Source: Cucumis sativus
Taxonomy: Eukaryota; Streptophyta; Magnoliopsida; Cucurbitales; Cucurbitaceae
Assembly: GCF_000004075.3 (NCBI RefSeq)
Contig: NC_026656.2
Coordinates: 11,718,001 to 11,782,000, forward strand
Length of the DNA: 64,000 bases
Reading direction: 5' to 3'
Under the pieces are notes generated by a model. That model was not told where the DNA came from and ran no database searches. It was given only the letters and a program-made list of their open reading frames with translations. The position numbers and the translations under genes are program-made. Of this stretch, positions 33,301 through 46,255 are shown one piece after another (the stretch's first letter is position 1; each line of letters opens with the position of its first letter).

Positions 33301-36300
33301 TGTTTGCCAACTAGGAGAAGAAGACTAGAACTAGAAGTGATTGATGTTTTCCATTGGCAGGAGGAGGATCCTGATCATCTTTTGTGAGTTGGAACTTGGC
33401 AGTTTGTTTATTCCTTGTGGAGTCGGCTTTTAAAGGTTTGGGGTTGTGGTGGGTAATAGGAATTGTCGCTCTAGCCTCTATGTTGGAAGAGATACTGATG
33501 AACTCTTCCTTTCGTGATAAAGGAAGAGTCATTTGACAGGCTTGCTCTTTTTCTATATTTTGGGGAGTATGACTTGAGAAGAATAGTAGAGTTTTTAGAA
33601 AGATCGAGAGGTCTTTTGAGAACGCGTGGGAGGTTGTGAGGTTTATTAATGTGTTCATAAATTAGTCTTTCTGTAGTTTTCAGCATGGTGTTATTTTCTG
33701 AATTGAAGTCTGTTTATGTAGTTGTTAAGGACTACTTTTGCAGTCTTGTTTTTTTTTTCCTTTTTTTTTTTGTATGCACTTATGAATTGTTTCATTTCTC
33801 TCCATGAAAGCTTGGTTTCTTATCTAGAAAAAGGTTTGATATTTTAATATGATACGGGCATGGTTCTTTAGGCATCTGCCCCAGTGATATTTTCTTCTTC
33901 ACAAATGGGTTTTAGACATAAGCATAAGGAACATGGAACGGGCTTCTACTTCTTGTGGAGAAGATGTTCTACTAATTTATTGTGAAGTTATAAGGTGTAA
34001 ATGTTATTTTTTTTCTGTTGAAGGAAACGGGCCTCTTTATTGATATAAGGTGTAAATGTTATTAAAAGGTAATTTTTGGGTTTTCATTTTGTATGTTAGA
34101 TGGATGGTTGAGTCTGATGCCAATTTCTGTCTTCTTTTATTTTTATTTTATTTTATTTAGCTTTGGTACTGGCCGGTGGACATCCCAATGGCATGGCTGT
34201 TCAAGGTTCACAATCAGACAGCGAGTCAAACAACACGACTGTTAGTTTATCCCTCCCCGTCTCATGTTAATTTTCTTTCTTCCAATACATACCTAACTAA
34301 CTTGTGGTACCTCAGATATTTGTTGGTGGTCTCGATTCTGATGTTAGTGATGAAGATCTGAAGCAAGCTTTCTCTAAGTTTGGTGACGTTGTCTCTGTGA
34401 AAATTCCAATTGGAAAAGGATGTGGATTTGTGCAATTTGCTAACAGGTATTTTTCTTCTTTTTCTGTCGTCAAACATGCAGCTGCCAGCTAATCTTTATA
34501 TCTTAAAAGTAATTAGTGAAATGAGAAGGTCACTGCTCAGGCACAAGTTGGATTGACCCATGAATAGTGGTCAGTTTTGGCTTGCCGTAGTAGTTGGCCA
34601 TATTGGGTCTAAGATTTATGACCTATGTGCCTGTGACTCTTAGGATATTTTGATTAGGTAACTTGCTTTTCTAGAAAATTTGTAGGCATGTATTTATTTT
34701 ATTATAATAATTGTAGCTATATGTTTTTAGAAAGTAATGGCAAGTGGAATGTTTTAAAAAAACCAAATTGACTTAGTCACTTGATAGAAATCACCTCTCT
34801 TTCTCTCTCTTAATTTTTAAATATATATTATATTAAAAAGAAACTTTTTTGTTGTAAGCACCGATTTACTTAATTGATAATTAATTATTAACCTTGCCAT
34901 TAAATGTTACTTCTTGTTTTTTGGTTGAATACATATCTGTTTCCTATAAAAAAAACGTTGTTAATAATTCCAATAATCATGGTAATCAGTCATTGACAGG
35001 GGTTTTATTCTTTACCCTATTTAATATTATAATTTTTTTGTTATTTCCATATTAATTATTTTTGCTAAATATATATGTGTATTTTTACAATAGGTGGGTG
35101 GGTCTGAGAGCTTTAACCTTGAGATAATTGTATATTTGGGTTGATTGAGCTATGCTCATTTTGCTATATTCTTGCGATATTTGATATTCATTCTATTGAT
35201 ATTTTCAAGATACCCTTAAAAGTAAGCACAGATGCCTGCATAGACAGCTAAAAAAAAGTAGAATTTTAAGTCAAAACTCTTCAGAACATTTCAATCCATA
35301 TTAAATCCGATTAATTTTTTGTATAAAAAATGTTCATAGCAAAAAGATAAAAGAAAATAACAGGGAGTGTACTAGGCCTATCACGAGGAGTTATTCTTGG
35401 CCTTTTGTTAGAGGATAGGCTCAAACCTACTGGGAGCGTAGGCCAGAACCAAGCTGTACAGTTCTTAATGAATGGCTTGGTCAACTTGTTTGTTCACACT
35501 ATGAACGGTCATCTTAACATGTGAAAGGTTATAATTTCTTGCAACTTACCTGGTTTATTAGAAACTTTGGAAGTTTTATAGAACTCATATCTTGTCAATC
35601 CAGAGCGAGTTTTTACTAATTATTTTTCGATCAGATTAGTCCAGTACTAATTGTTTCAAGGTTGTGCTATCAAGCAATTAGAACTTGTACCAAGAGTGAA
35701 ATTGTGGATGGACATTTTAGTACTTACTTTCTTAGTCCGTGGCTCTCGCATGGATGGTTTCCTTGATAATTTTATTTGTTTTCTTTTTTGATTGGAAGAA
35801 AATAAATAATCAAGGAACAACAAAAAGGCCTGGAATGTGAGAAATTCTCTTTCCCCTTCCGTAGTAGAAGGATTATACTAGTTGAGTTGCTATGGAAGAA
35901 GAATAGTTACAACATATATAGCATAAGGCTCTCTCCAAATTGAAGCTGTAACTTGGCACTAAGGTCAGATGCGGTTGTTTATTCTTTAATCATACAACAA
36001 GCTACCTTTGCACGGTGCCTAAAATGCACATTACTGAATATTATTAGGGGAAGAAATAATGAAAGCCGTTTTATTTCTTTGAGAAATCTTCTGTCCTAAA
36101 AAACTTGGCTGAGATATTCTGATCAAGCTTGGTCACCGGGTTTTATGAAAAAAATTGCCAAATCTGCAAGATTACAAACTTAGTCTTCCAATTTTGTAAA
36201 TGTACCATCATTTTGGTTAAAACAAGATGTTAAAGCTGATAAACCTCCCCTCGATGTGTTGCCTATGCGCTAAAGATGAGGAAACTTTGGATCACTTATT

Positions 36301-39300
36301 CCTACATTGTCCCTTCACAAGAAAAGCTTGGAACACGCTGTTTGGTATTTTCGACTTGGAGTTTTGCCTTCCTAGCAAGATTGATAGATGGATGATTGAA
36401 GGTCTTAATATTAGAGGTTACAGCCCTAAAGGAAACATCTTATGGAAATGTGCGTCGCGTTCCCTTTTGTGGAGCATTTGGAAAGAAAGGAATAGCAGAA
36501 TTTTTGAAGATAGATTTAATTCTTTTGATTCTTTTTGGACTGTGGTTCAACACACAGCCTCTTGGTGGAGTACGAATTACACCAAACACTTTTGTAATTA
36601 TAGCCTTTCTATGATTTTCAACAATTGGAAGGCCATTATGTCCTAGCTCTTTAGCTTCTTCCGGGGAGGGCCCTCTTGTCCCTCGCCCTTAGGATGTTCT
36701 GTTTTGTTATATGAATATACTTGTCTCTTATAAAAAAAAAAGCTGATAAACCTGAAAACTTGCAATCACTAGGTTTCATGTGGGCTGTAAAGTTTATTCT
36801 AGATTATTCACAGGCGTCATTTTATAGGATTGGATGCCCTTTTTATAGAGGCGCTCCTTTTTGTAGGCTGGTTTTTTGAACCCATATATTATTTCATTTT
36901 ATTTTCAATAAAAGGTTGTTTCTTATAAAATAAAAGACACTCCACTCCAACTTTGAGTTGTGGGAGAGCTAAGCCAAACCCATTGTCTAATAATTAATCA
37001 AAGATATTCTTTCTAAAGGAATGAATTTGTTCTTTCATTTCCCCTTCCCCTTCAAGAATTTGTTTGCCCGAAGAAGTTGATCATTCTTCTTTTCTTTTCT
37101 CTTTTTGGAATGCTTTTAATGGTTTAAGTTTGCAATAATTCGTTGATTGCTCATATGGGATAGATTTCAGTGCAAGGTTGGTGCTGGTGGCTGTCCGTAT
37201 TCTTTTAGGCCCCTATTGTTTATATAATAGGTAGACAACAAACTTGGAAAAGGAAAAATTCATATTCCCAAATGAGGCTAGTTTTAATTACAACCATACA
37301 AGTGACATCCATGGATTTTGAGGTACACATGGAGAAGAGTCATCGTGGCCAAATTTGGCTCTTACCCATGGATACTTGGCTGGATTCATTTTCTTTGCAC
37401 CTCGTCTAAAGTTCCTTGGAAATCTATTCTTAAGCATAAGGATCGAACAAGAGCTTGATGCCCAACAACTCTTCCACCAGCTTTTGACTGGACCTTTGGA
37501 TCAGAAGTAAAATACTATTCAAGTTGTTTCATGCTTCTTAGATCCTTCTCTCCTTCCAACAGGGCATGAGATACATGGAACACTCCGCACATAATTACAA
37601 TCTCAACATTCGAAGATAACTCTTTCTGGAGGAAGCTTTCACTCAGCGTGGGCTCCCCTAACAGATTTACTATCATCATCTCACTTTCCAGATGATCCAG
37701 ATGGCTCCTAGAACTAGAACCTCGCAGCTTCTGCTTGGTTTGCTTCCTCTTCAATGAACTGATTAAAAAAACAAGCTTGTTTTTGCTCTCTTTGTAGTGT
37801 TCAGTGGACTTACACATGCAAGTTCGTGAAAAAAATTGAGTTTTGATAGGAAATTAATCTCGAGAGCATTCTATTAACAGACAAGATGATGCCGAATCGA
37901 AATCCAACATGAGATCTCTCTAGGATGGTGTATCTTATCTTATGCATGCAAGGGATAGACACACGAGGCAACCTATTCCTCAATTGTCCCTTTGCCAACA
38001 ATACTAGTCCTATTTTCTATCTTCCTTCAAATGTTACATAGCAACGAATTGACAACGGCTGACTGCTGAGTGTGTTTTCTGAAAATGGTTATGAGATTAA
38101 AATATTCCATATTTTGTAGTTGTTTAATCTATAAGTTATTTGGATGAAGAAATTATAAAATGCTTTGATGAATTCTTTTCCTTCTAGTTTCAAGCAAGCT
38201 AGTCGAATTAAGATAATAAGTTTGAAATACAATAGAATGATTAGAATCTATTCGAGGTTCCATCTCAAAATCAATTGGCAATGAGAGGAGTAGCCCATCT
38301 GTCTTATAAGAAGTGCGAGTCCCTTTGGTTTTTCCAACTTGAGATTCTCAACATCTCAACATGCCCCCTAAAGATGGTGCCTCTTTGGGTTCAACAACGT
38401 GAGATTCTCAACATCTTAACGTAATCCTTCTTAACCTCGGACATTCAATAAGGCTTCGTCTTTAGACTTTAACAACCCCTATCACAATCCTTTGCTCTAA
38501 GCTATGCTATATTTTGTATGAAGGAATAAAAGAAAACTGTAAAATCCTCATGGAAATACTTAAGTCACAAATGTCACTAATTATGGATGACATATTACCT
38601 CTTCTCATCGAAAAGCTTCACAACAGTACCAGAGTACGTTAGACCCAATTAAGTGGCTATAGTTGTAGATATAAATAAAAAAGATACATTAGTAGGTGTT
38701 TAAACAAATATTACACTATGTTCATGGGTTATTAGTAGGTGTTTAAACAAATATTTAGCTTAGGATATTATGATTTGTTCTCTCATCCAATTACATGTAT
38801 TGCAACTGAGTCTTTCCAACTATCATGAGTTGACCTAGTGTTAAAAAAGGAGACAATGTCTCAATAGCTAACTAAGTGATTATGAGTTCATTCCATGATG
38901 GTCACTTGTGTAGGAATTAATTTTCTACGAGTTTCCTTGGCACTCAAATGTTATAGGGTCAGGCGGATTGTCCGTGAGATTCATCAAGGTGTGCGTAAGC
39001 TAGTCCAGACACTCACGGATTAAAAAAATGCAAATGAGTCTTTCCAAAAACAATAAGTAATGTGGGTACTAGTGCATAGTTCATGACCTATCTGAAAACT
39101 AATGGTCAAAGAATAGTTTGACTGATGTATTATTTCTCATAACTTCACAACAGGTTTCAAAGAGTATTTATAATAACTTGAAAAAACAATAGGTGGATTT
39201 GTCAGTGGACACAATGTCAATCATGATGTCACAAAAATATATCCGACAAAAAGGCAGTTACGAAAACATGAAGGAAAATAATGACACAAGAATTGATAAC

Positions 39301-41780
39301 CCAGTTCGGTGCATAATCACCTTTGTTTGGGGGTCAGTGTGTCTAGGGAATGAAACTTTATTATATAAAGAGTTTAACAATTACAATGAAAATGCTTATC
39401 TGAAAGACTCATTTTTCAGGAACTCCCATATAGCTTGCTTTTCAATGTTTCAACTTAGGCTCCCCCTAAGCTTGAGCTCCCTCACTTTCACAGTATGCTT
39501 CTTCAAGCGTTGTATGAGATTCCCTCGATACAATATGTTTAGGTTCCCCCTAAGAGTGAGATCCTCTCACATTCATTCTATTTAGGCTCCCCTAAGAGTG
39601 AGATCCTCTCACATTCACTCTATTTAGGCTCCCCTAACTACAATATCAATATTGAACTCCTCTCGAGTTCTACAATGGCTGCTGAACCAAATAGTTTCAG
39701 CGACAAGCACAAGAATTTTTCACTATCAACATGTGAAGGTTGAGGCTAGACAATCCCTAAGCTCAAAACATTCAAGCACACTTTTTTGATGAAGCGTCTA
39801 ACCTTAAAAAGAATAGAGTAGTATATATATATATATATATATGGCTAGCTTATAGAATATTAATCTAAGAGATAATAAATATTATTTGTAGGAGAATAAA
39901 GGCTAAGGATATGCAGGAGAATCAATCCTACATGAAATATGCACAAATCAATCTTTCATATATGGAAAAATTATTTTGTTGATGCAGTGGCCCCAATGTT
40001 TGTTGTCATGTTGTCTAGCTATTACTCAAATTTTTCCTTTAATAAAATCAGCCAACCAATACATTAATATAACTCTTAATACAAATGATTAACTAATTTA
40101 TAACAGAAACCATAACAAATATTAACAATATATACATATTTTCATACATCTTTTGTAGAAATATTAACTGTATAATAGAAACCATAATACTATCTTCTTA
40201 CATCTTTTCTTCCTTTTTGTAGAAAGAATGCTGAGGATGCAATACAGGGACTGAATGGAACAGTTATAGGGAAGCAAACTGTTCGTCTTTCTTGGGGCCG
40301 AAGTACAGGGAACAAGCAGGTTTGTTTATATGCTTTTTACTCGTCTTATGAATACTTTTGGATTATTAGCTGTTAACATATGACCTAGGACCTTTAGAAA
40401 ACAAGAGTAGAAATGAGATTTGATGACTATGCATATAGAACTAGCAACTATGACACTTATATGGCGTGGGGATATATATATCTGACCTTTCCACTTTTCT
40501 TCTCTATTTAAAAATTACATTTGTTGATTTCATCTTAGATATTTTGATACTCCAATATCTGATGAACCTGCAGACCAACTTTGAATATATGTCAAGCATT
40601 TATTGGATAAAAGGAATAATGAATGTAGAAAGAAATACAGGGAAATTTATAAATTTAGAGAGTAAAAATATTGAACTTGTTTCTTAAGCTAATAAACGTA
40701 ATGAAGTTACGAACATTGATTTTTTGGACAGTCTACTTGATGTTGAATCATCTAGAGATATGTATATGTAGGTTTTTTTTCCTTCTTTTACAAATCTTTT
40801 GACCGTCATGAGGCACTGCATCATACTGTTTGTAATCAGTTTCTTCAACCTATTGGTTTAATTGTTCACATTTCATCACTTGTTTCACACTCTGCACCAT
40901 TGTCAGTCTGGCATCAGAACTTTGACCTCTTCTCCTAGCAGCAATAGTTGTAGCCTTTTTCTTAGATATCATGAAAATATTTTTTTGAGGGTATTTTACC
41001 TTCCAAAGCCTTTGAAGACAAACTACAAATATTTTATAGTATGTTTGGTAAAACAATTTACACGTTTGATAGGTAGTTTGGATTTTGTTTTTGAAAACTG
41101 TTATCGTATTATCCAAACAACACAAATTCTAAAAACAGTATTTTCAACGTTTTCTGAACTAGGAATTTGAAATTTTAATATGTAAAATTGTCTTAAAAAA
41201 GCTTAAAAAATATTAATAAATTAAATATAGTAGTTTATGTTATAAATTGAATTATTTTTGCTAAATGAAATATCAATTATATAATATATTATAAATTATA
41301 TATTACAAAATGATAACTATACAAAAGTTTCACTAATCAATTAATAATGATTTATATTATATAATATTTAGCTAGTAACTACAATATAGTTTGTCAAAAA
41401 CACTACAAACACATTCTGAACAAGTGTTTAAATTGGAATGTAATTTCTAAATCTTCAACCAAACAAATATTTGAAAAGAATTTTATTTTCATTAAATCCC
41501 TTGTTTCCAAAACTCCTACCAAACAAGTCCTTTTTTTTCTTTTTCTTTTCCTCTTCTCATTTCTCTTTTTCGTTTGGGAAAAAGAAAATATTTTTATCAT
41601 TTTTCAAAATACTTAATTTAATATTGGCAGTGGAGAGGTGATTCAAATAACCAATGGAATGGTGGACGTTATGGTGGGCAAAGCTATGGTGGATATGGTG
41701 GCTATTACTCTGTACCACAGCATCAGGACCCAAACATGCATCCCACAGCTGCTGCTGCTGCAGTTAATGGCTCATCTTGA
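30314..41780 (+). CDS. RBP47: RBP47-type RNA-binding protein (three RRMs), six exons
   Basis: Exons: 30314-30688, 32028-32508, 34161-34240, 34316-34446, 40223-40319, 41631-41780. All introns are GT-AG and the phases join to one 437-aa frame. The Gln-rich N-terminus (20-87) is followed by RRM1 101-180 (RNP2 LWIGDL, RNP1 EGYGFVEF 141-148), RRM2 193-271 (IFVGDL 195-200, KGYGFVRF 235-242), RRM3 313-383 (IFVGGL, KGCGFVQF 346-353), and a Gly/Tyr-rich tail ending in an Ala run. The layout and the DETYLNNCFAHTGEVSSVK junction match the plant RBP45/RBP47 group. These are hnRNP-like, mainly nuclear proteins that bind poly(U)/U-rich or poly(A) RNA and join stress granules. I took ATG 30314 (MAQPSNGADL); an in-frame ATG at 30299 lies five codons earlier. 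AATAAA at 42278 is a possible poly(A) signal. Introns of 1.3, 1.7, 5.8 and 1.3 kb carry transposon pieces. Confidence 0.95.
31705..31908 (+). mobile_element. LINE 3' fragment in RBP47 intron 1
   Basis: ASVSKLFCNYSLGN followed by a short 3' UTR and an A-run (31899-31905) is the tail of a plant LINE zinc-binding RT domain (zf-RVT). TATGAATACC-AGACTGT upstream (31680s) and TATGGATACCTCCAGACCGT downstream may be a diverged target-site duplication. It is 5'-truncated to ~200 bp and points the same way as the host gene. Confidence 0.6.
33350..33838 (+). mobile_element. LINE zf-RVT fragment in RBP47 intron 2 (pseudogene)
   Basis: EEDPDHLL (33361), then FRDKGRVI, then AWEVVRFINV in shifted frames reproduce a LINE C-terminal zinc-binding RT domain. 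They are followed by a T-rich 3' UTR ending TCTCCATGAAAGCTTGGTTTC and a short A-run (33828-33832). Many stops; not functional. The 5' limit is uncertain. Confidence 0.6.
36247..36738 (+). mobile_element. 5'-truncated LINE insertion in RBP47 intron 4 with 15-bp target duplication
   Basis: AAAGCTGATAAACCT occurs directly before (36232-36246) and directly after (36739-36753) the insert, which ends in an A-run (36732-36740). The insert is open from its first base to a stop at 36644-36646. It encodes ~132 aa of the LINE zinc-binding RT domain: CCLCAKDEETLDHLFLHCPF (the zinc-ligand Cys/His set), WSIWKERNSRIFED, FCNYSLS and NNWKAIMS. A ~90-bp 3' UTR follows. The perfect target duplication and the open frame show this is the youngest of the three LINE pieces in the gene. 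Confidence 0.9.
37515..38001 (-). other. Unrecognised open frames in RBP47 intron 4
   Basis: Two adjacent minus-strand frames (37515-37817, 100 codons; 37810-38001, 63 codons) have less biased composition than their surroundings (for example LGEPTLSESFLQKELSSNVE). They could be part of a decayed element or a gene fragment; I do not recognise a family. No start context or splice sites support a real gene. Confidence 0.2.
38237..38500 (+). mobile_element. Decayed LTR-like repeat in RBP47 intron 4
   Basis: The sequence TTAGAATCTATTCGAGGTTCC, then CAATTGGCAATGAGAGGAGT and AGCCCATCTGTCTTATAAG, then GAGATTCTCAACATCTCAAC twice (38340, 38400), resembles the start of a widespread dicot copia-type LTR. 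Only the first ~260 bp is recognisable and the end was not found. Confidence 0.45.
38849..39028 (+). mobile_element. SINE-like element in RBP47 intron 4
   Basis: A tRNA-related head (CTCAATAGCTAACTAAGTGA, GATGGTCACTTGTG) is followed by a body typical of a broad eudicot SINE: CTACGAGTTTCCTTGGCACT, GGGTCAGGCGGATTGTCC, AAGGTGTGCGTAAGCTAGTC, CACTCACGGATT. It ends in an A-run (39021-39027). No perfect target duplication was found. Confidence 0.45.
39200..39795 (+). repeat. Retroelement-like non-coding repeat with 42-43-bp tandem units
   Basis: TAACCCAGTTCGGTGCATAA and GGGGTCAGTGTGTCTAGG, then a series of AGGCTCCCCTAAGAGTGAGA / TCCTCTCACATTCACTCTAT units. The units start at 39541, 39584 and 39626 (partial). 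This phraseology is common in cucurbit retroelement untranslated DNA, but no ends or coding domains are visible. An (AT)n run follows at 39824-39841. Confidence 0.45.
41036..41532. mobile_element. Possible TIR element in RBP47 intron 5
   Basis: The left end AGTATGTTTGGTAAAAC and right end CTCCTACCAAACAAGTCC share an inverted core (TGTTTGGTA) and enclose ~500 AT-rich bp. The ends are short and no target duplication was found, so this is tentative. The core resembles that of the element at 12860-13790. Confidence 0.25.
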
Positions 41781-42855
41781 GAAGAGAAGAATATGGCCAT
41801 TCCCACCATTGAACTGAAAATCTGAGCATTCAAAACACCAATCTCTTAGCTACAAATATATAATATATCTATATATATATATATTGACTTGGTATTAGAG
41901 AGAACTTATTTAAGTTGTGGTTAGCTGGATCTTTTATTTGAATAATCATATGGCTTGATAACATTTATTACTTCCTTGCGTGAGAGTCTTTTAGACTGCT
42001 TGTAGGCTTTAGCTCATCTGAACAATTTTGGGGTATCTGGGTGGATTTTTCTTGTCTTAGTGGGTATTTTTTATTTTTTATTTTTTATTTAAGTTTTAAT
42101 TTACAGATCATAATTATATTACTACTACTACTACTATTATTATTTCATTTGTAGTATAGATGCTTTAATTGAACCTCATAATCCTAATGGCATGGAATTC
42201 TTAGTTCTCTACAGAATTATCGTATTTGTTGTAGTTACTTTTGATTTCATGCAGGTCCAGCATTGGATGCTTTCTCAAATAAATGAGGTTTTTTCAATTA
42301 TTAGTTTTTTCTTTTTAATATACTTTTTTTTCCAGAAATTTTCTACTTGTTGGGACTAGTGAGAGCTATATCCTTCTTGAGTTAAAATTATACGAGATTC
42401 ATTCCATTTTAAATCTCTTTTACTTCTAAATTTTTTTAAAGAAAATTATTACAAAGTGGAAAATATTTTGAAATATTTATAAAATATAGTAAAATTTTTA
42501 TAATTATAAATTTTATGTTTTGAAAATAACTTAGTTTAGTTTGGTAAGTTCGAAAATGTTTCATTTTTAAAACTAATTTTGTTCACTGAAATTTTAGAAT
42601 ACATTTGTTTTAAGATTTGTGGGCGAGTGGTTTATTAATAATGAAATGATAAACCAAATGGGAATTAATGAGCAATAAAAGCTAAAGCAAAAGATAAAAA
42701 AATTAGTGTACTAAAAATTTCGTATTGTTTCATTTTTTAAAATAAAGTTGTAGTAATTTTGAAGGTTGAAAGTATTAAACTTTGCACATTTAACAATCAG
42801 CCAATTTTAAATTTATATAGTTGGTAAGAGTTTAATCTATAAATAATAGAGTCTA

Positions 42856-42860
<5 letters not shown>

Positions 42861-42891
<31 letters not shown>
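42861..42891. repeat. (AT)n microsatellite
   Basis: About 15 uninterrupted AT units. Likely length-polymorphic. Confidence 0.9.
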
Positions 42892-42894
<3 letters not shown>

Positions 42895-45800
42895 ACAAAA
42901 AAATGTTTTTATACACTTTATTATTAATTAAAAAAAAGTTCTCTCATGGTTTTGATTTGATTTTATTTTATTTCAATTAATTAATTTCTTGTGTATGTGT
43001 TTTCAAAATTAATGGTTGCATGTGATCTCTAGACCTTAGGCAAATGCTCGTCTAATTATAATAGTTGTGGATTTAGGTTTCACTCAATAAATTGTAGTGT
43101 GTTAGATTTAATGACTTTGAGTGAATTAATTTTGTAGTTGGAAATAATGTTTCAATTAAAATTACTAAATCACATTTAGTTAAAGTTGTTTCATAAAAAA
43201 TAAAAGTAAAAAACTATTTAGCATGTTTATTTAAAAAGGAGTGATGGTTGAAGAAATTGTTTTTCTAAAAAAAGAAATTTAGGTAAATCTATTGTATATT
43301 CTTTCCGTACTTTTTCAAAATATTGAATTACAATACAATCTTTTTTAGTAAGAAATGATTTTATTTAAGATACGTTTTAGTTCAACTTACAAACCTATTC
43401 ATAAAACCTCTTATCATTCATCTTTATTTTCTTATCAAGCATAAATTTGAGGGAATGTTATTAGTAGTTGAGTTTTTACTAAATTGTTATATTATCGTTG
43501 TATTTTTTCAATTTATTTTTCGTGTCTAAGTATTGTTGTATGCTCAATAATTATTCAATGAGAAGTAGTTTTTCATAATTCATGAAAGACTATCACAAAT
43601 ACAACAAGCGAAGTATAAGAATTTAAATCTTCGAGTATATATCAACTATATTATTATCTCATTTTGGTGAGAATCGACCTAATTAGGTAGTTAGATAATT
43701 AAAGTTGCATAGTTTGGGAGACATGAAATACCTTATAATGAAAGCTTTCCTCATAGGTGTTTGCATATTGTGAAAATCCACTTAGCTATAATTAAAGAGA
43801 GGGGAAAATTCAAGTTGGTTGTATTAGGTCTATGGTTTCATCAACAAATTTACTTATTTTAAAACTACAAGTTATTTATTTCTTTAGTTAGTTAAATTGT
43901 AATTGTGAAATTACATAGGACCAATTAACTTTTATAACTTATAAACTAAATAGATTCAACAATATCTAAGTCTCTATTTATTTCTTTCACGACAATTAAA
44001 CACACATACACATTCTTTGTCCAACAATTTTATGAAACAAATCAAAGATTGGATTCATTTGTGAAACTTTCTAATTAGACGATGTTTCGTTTATTTTATT
44101 TTTCAAAATGTAAAGTTTGTTTGTTTTTTTCTTTATTTAATTAACGAGTTATGTTTGATACAATGTCTCATTTGTTTATTATTTCTTGAATTAAGTATCT
44201 AAGAGTTTTATCGTATTTGAGTAATTCAAGATGTGGATGTTCTACTTGAATTAATCATTGTATTATATTGAAACGATTGTTGTTGTCTGTGTGTAGAGTG
44301 AATATATTATCTTCAAAACAATATAATGCACATCAAACACGTTGCTCGACCACTTATCGACGTTTTCCCACCACCTCTTAAGTTCTCTTTTCATGTTAAT
44401 ATCAATTTATAAACATTTTTATACCATCGACATACTTTTTAGTTTGAATATTATTATTGTATATAGAGGTATGTATTGTATAATTAAGGTATCTAGATGA
44501 GGTATAATTAGTTTGTTAGTATATTAAGTTCTTCTACATCATTTTTCCACTCAAGAGATTGAAATGCTCCAAATCTTCCACCTCACAGACTAAAGAAAAT
44601 CTCCAATAATCTCTCTATGCTCAAATTCACAAATTCCAAAAAAGAATACAAATCCAAACTAGACCACACAAGAACAATTCCTTGGTGATACAAAAGTTTA
44701 TAAAATGATATAGATGAGACCAAAAAAGAAACCAAGATATGAATGAAGAGATTTATATTAGGTTGTGGATAAATACAGAGTCTGAACAAAGTCTATTGAA
44801 ACACAAATAATTGAAAGGGGCTATTAGAAGTGTAGTGTAGTGTAGGAGCCACAACCTAATTCCAATCTATTTGATCAAAAAAGCATTTACAACCCCCTCT
44901 TAATTCACCATGTGCAGAGAGGACACCCATTTGCTTAATTATATCATCCATTCTTGGACCAACTTAACGTTATATATTATACCTTTTCTCAGTTTAACAA
45001 TTTCCAAATGAAGATCTAACCTTCAAATCTTTTAAGCTATTTATAATTTTCAATTTCACTTGTGCGTTGCTGATTTTTCAATCAAGGTTTTATTGTAAGC
45101 AATGATTTAATTAGCCAAATAGTAAAAGAGATTAACTTATAATTTATATATCTTATCTCTACTTTTTCGTTATTATAATTATTTAGGTCAACAAAATAAT
45201 AATTAATTCAATTTTACTAATTACTAGCCATTTAATTCATATACTTCACAATATATAAATCATTAAAAACATTATTAAGATTTAATTAAATTTCTTATCT
45301 ACCTAAAATAGCTTATTGAAAATCTTATAACGATTAATTAGTCCTTAATTAATAAAAGTACTCACTTAATTATTTTGATTATATTTTTATATGAAAGTGA
45401 CTAAATATTGTTAGATTTTGAAATATCAAAACTAAATTATTCATTAAAGTTATAGACAAAAATTATTACGACTTAAAAAGTACAAAAAAAATAAATTTGA
45501 CCAATTAAATTTAATTGTTATATGTATGAAAGCTTATTAATGAAAAATAAATTTTAAACCTAGTTTTAATTAACCAAACTCATAAAGTGGAGTACTCTAC
45601 TCGATTAAATTATGTCTAGAATTTTAGTCCATCGAAAACCTATAAATTAAAAAGTTGTAACGTTGTGACATAAAAAAGAATGTAGGCATATTAGGTTAGA
45701 ATATTATTTTATATACTACTATACGTAAAAATAACTTTAAAATAATAATGATAAAAAAAAGGATAGAAAGATAGTTTAATTACCCTACAATAGTTTAGGA

Positions 45801-46019
45801 CTAAATTGTAAAGGATGCACTGATCAACCATTTTATTATGCAATCTATACTTCACTCCATTAAAAATGATCACAGAAGAAGTGTATAGTATGAAAGTTTT
45901 AGGCAAAAAGATGATTGAGGTTACTAGAAAAGTTTTGTTTATGTAAAACATATTAAATGTGAATGTGGTGAATGTGGTGATATTAGAAAAATATTAATGA
46001 GATATTAGAATACAAGTTT

Positions 46020-46027
46020 TATATATC
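46020..46027 (+). promoter_or_regulatory. Candidate TATA box of the DUF1645 gene
   Basis: TATATATC within TTTTATATATCCACC, about 230 bases upstream of the ATG at 46256. A pyrimidine-rich leader with a (CTT)n run (46161-46182) and CTCCTCC repeats lies between, as expected for a plant 5' UTR. Confidence 0.45.
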
Positions 46028-46255
46028 CACCAAAAATGTGTGGCTCCACCCTACTTCTTGTTCATATTATTTAATTTTCAAGTCAATTTCTCTCAACTTT
46101 CCCCCTTCTTCCTATCTTCTTCCCTTGATCTCTTACTTTTCTTCTACCTAATAACCCCTCCCTTCTTCTTCTTCTTCTTCTTCTACTCCTCCTCCTCCCT
46201 CCAACAATCCCATAGTTAAATCTTCCTTCCATTTCTCATAGCTAGAGATTCCAAT

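Larger units (their letters stand above)
41781..46255. other. 3' UTR of RBP47 and intergenic region
   Basis: 41781-42300 is probably RBP47 3' UTR (AATAAA at 42278-42283). Beyond it there is no supported gene up to the DUF1645 promoter; the sequence is AT-rich, with (AT)n tracts at 41865-41882 and 42861-42891 and short A/T-rich ORFs only. Confidence 0.55.

Noticed and set aside
36227..36646. A 139-codon protein with its own ATG
   Set aside because: The ATG is in the host intron before the target duplication; the coding part is a truncated LINE fragment, not a gene.
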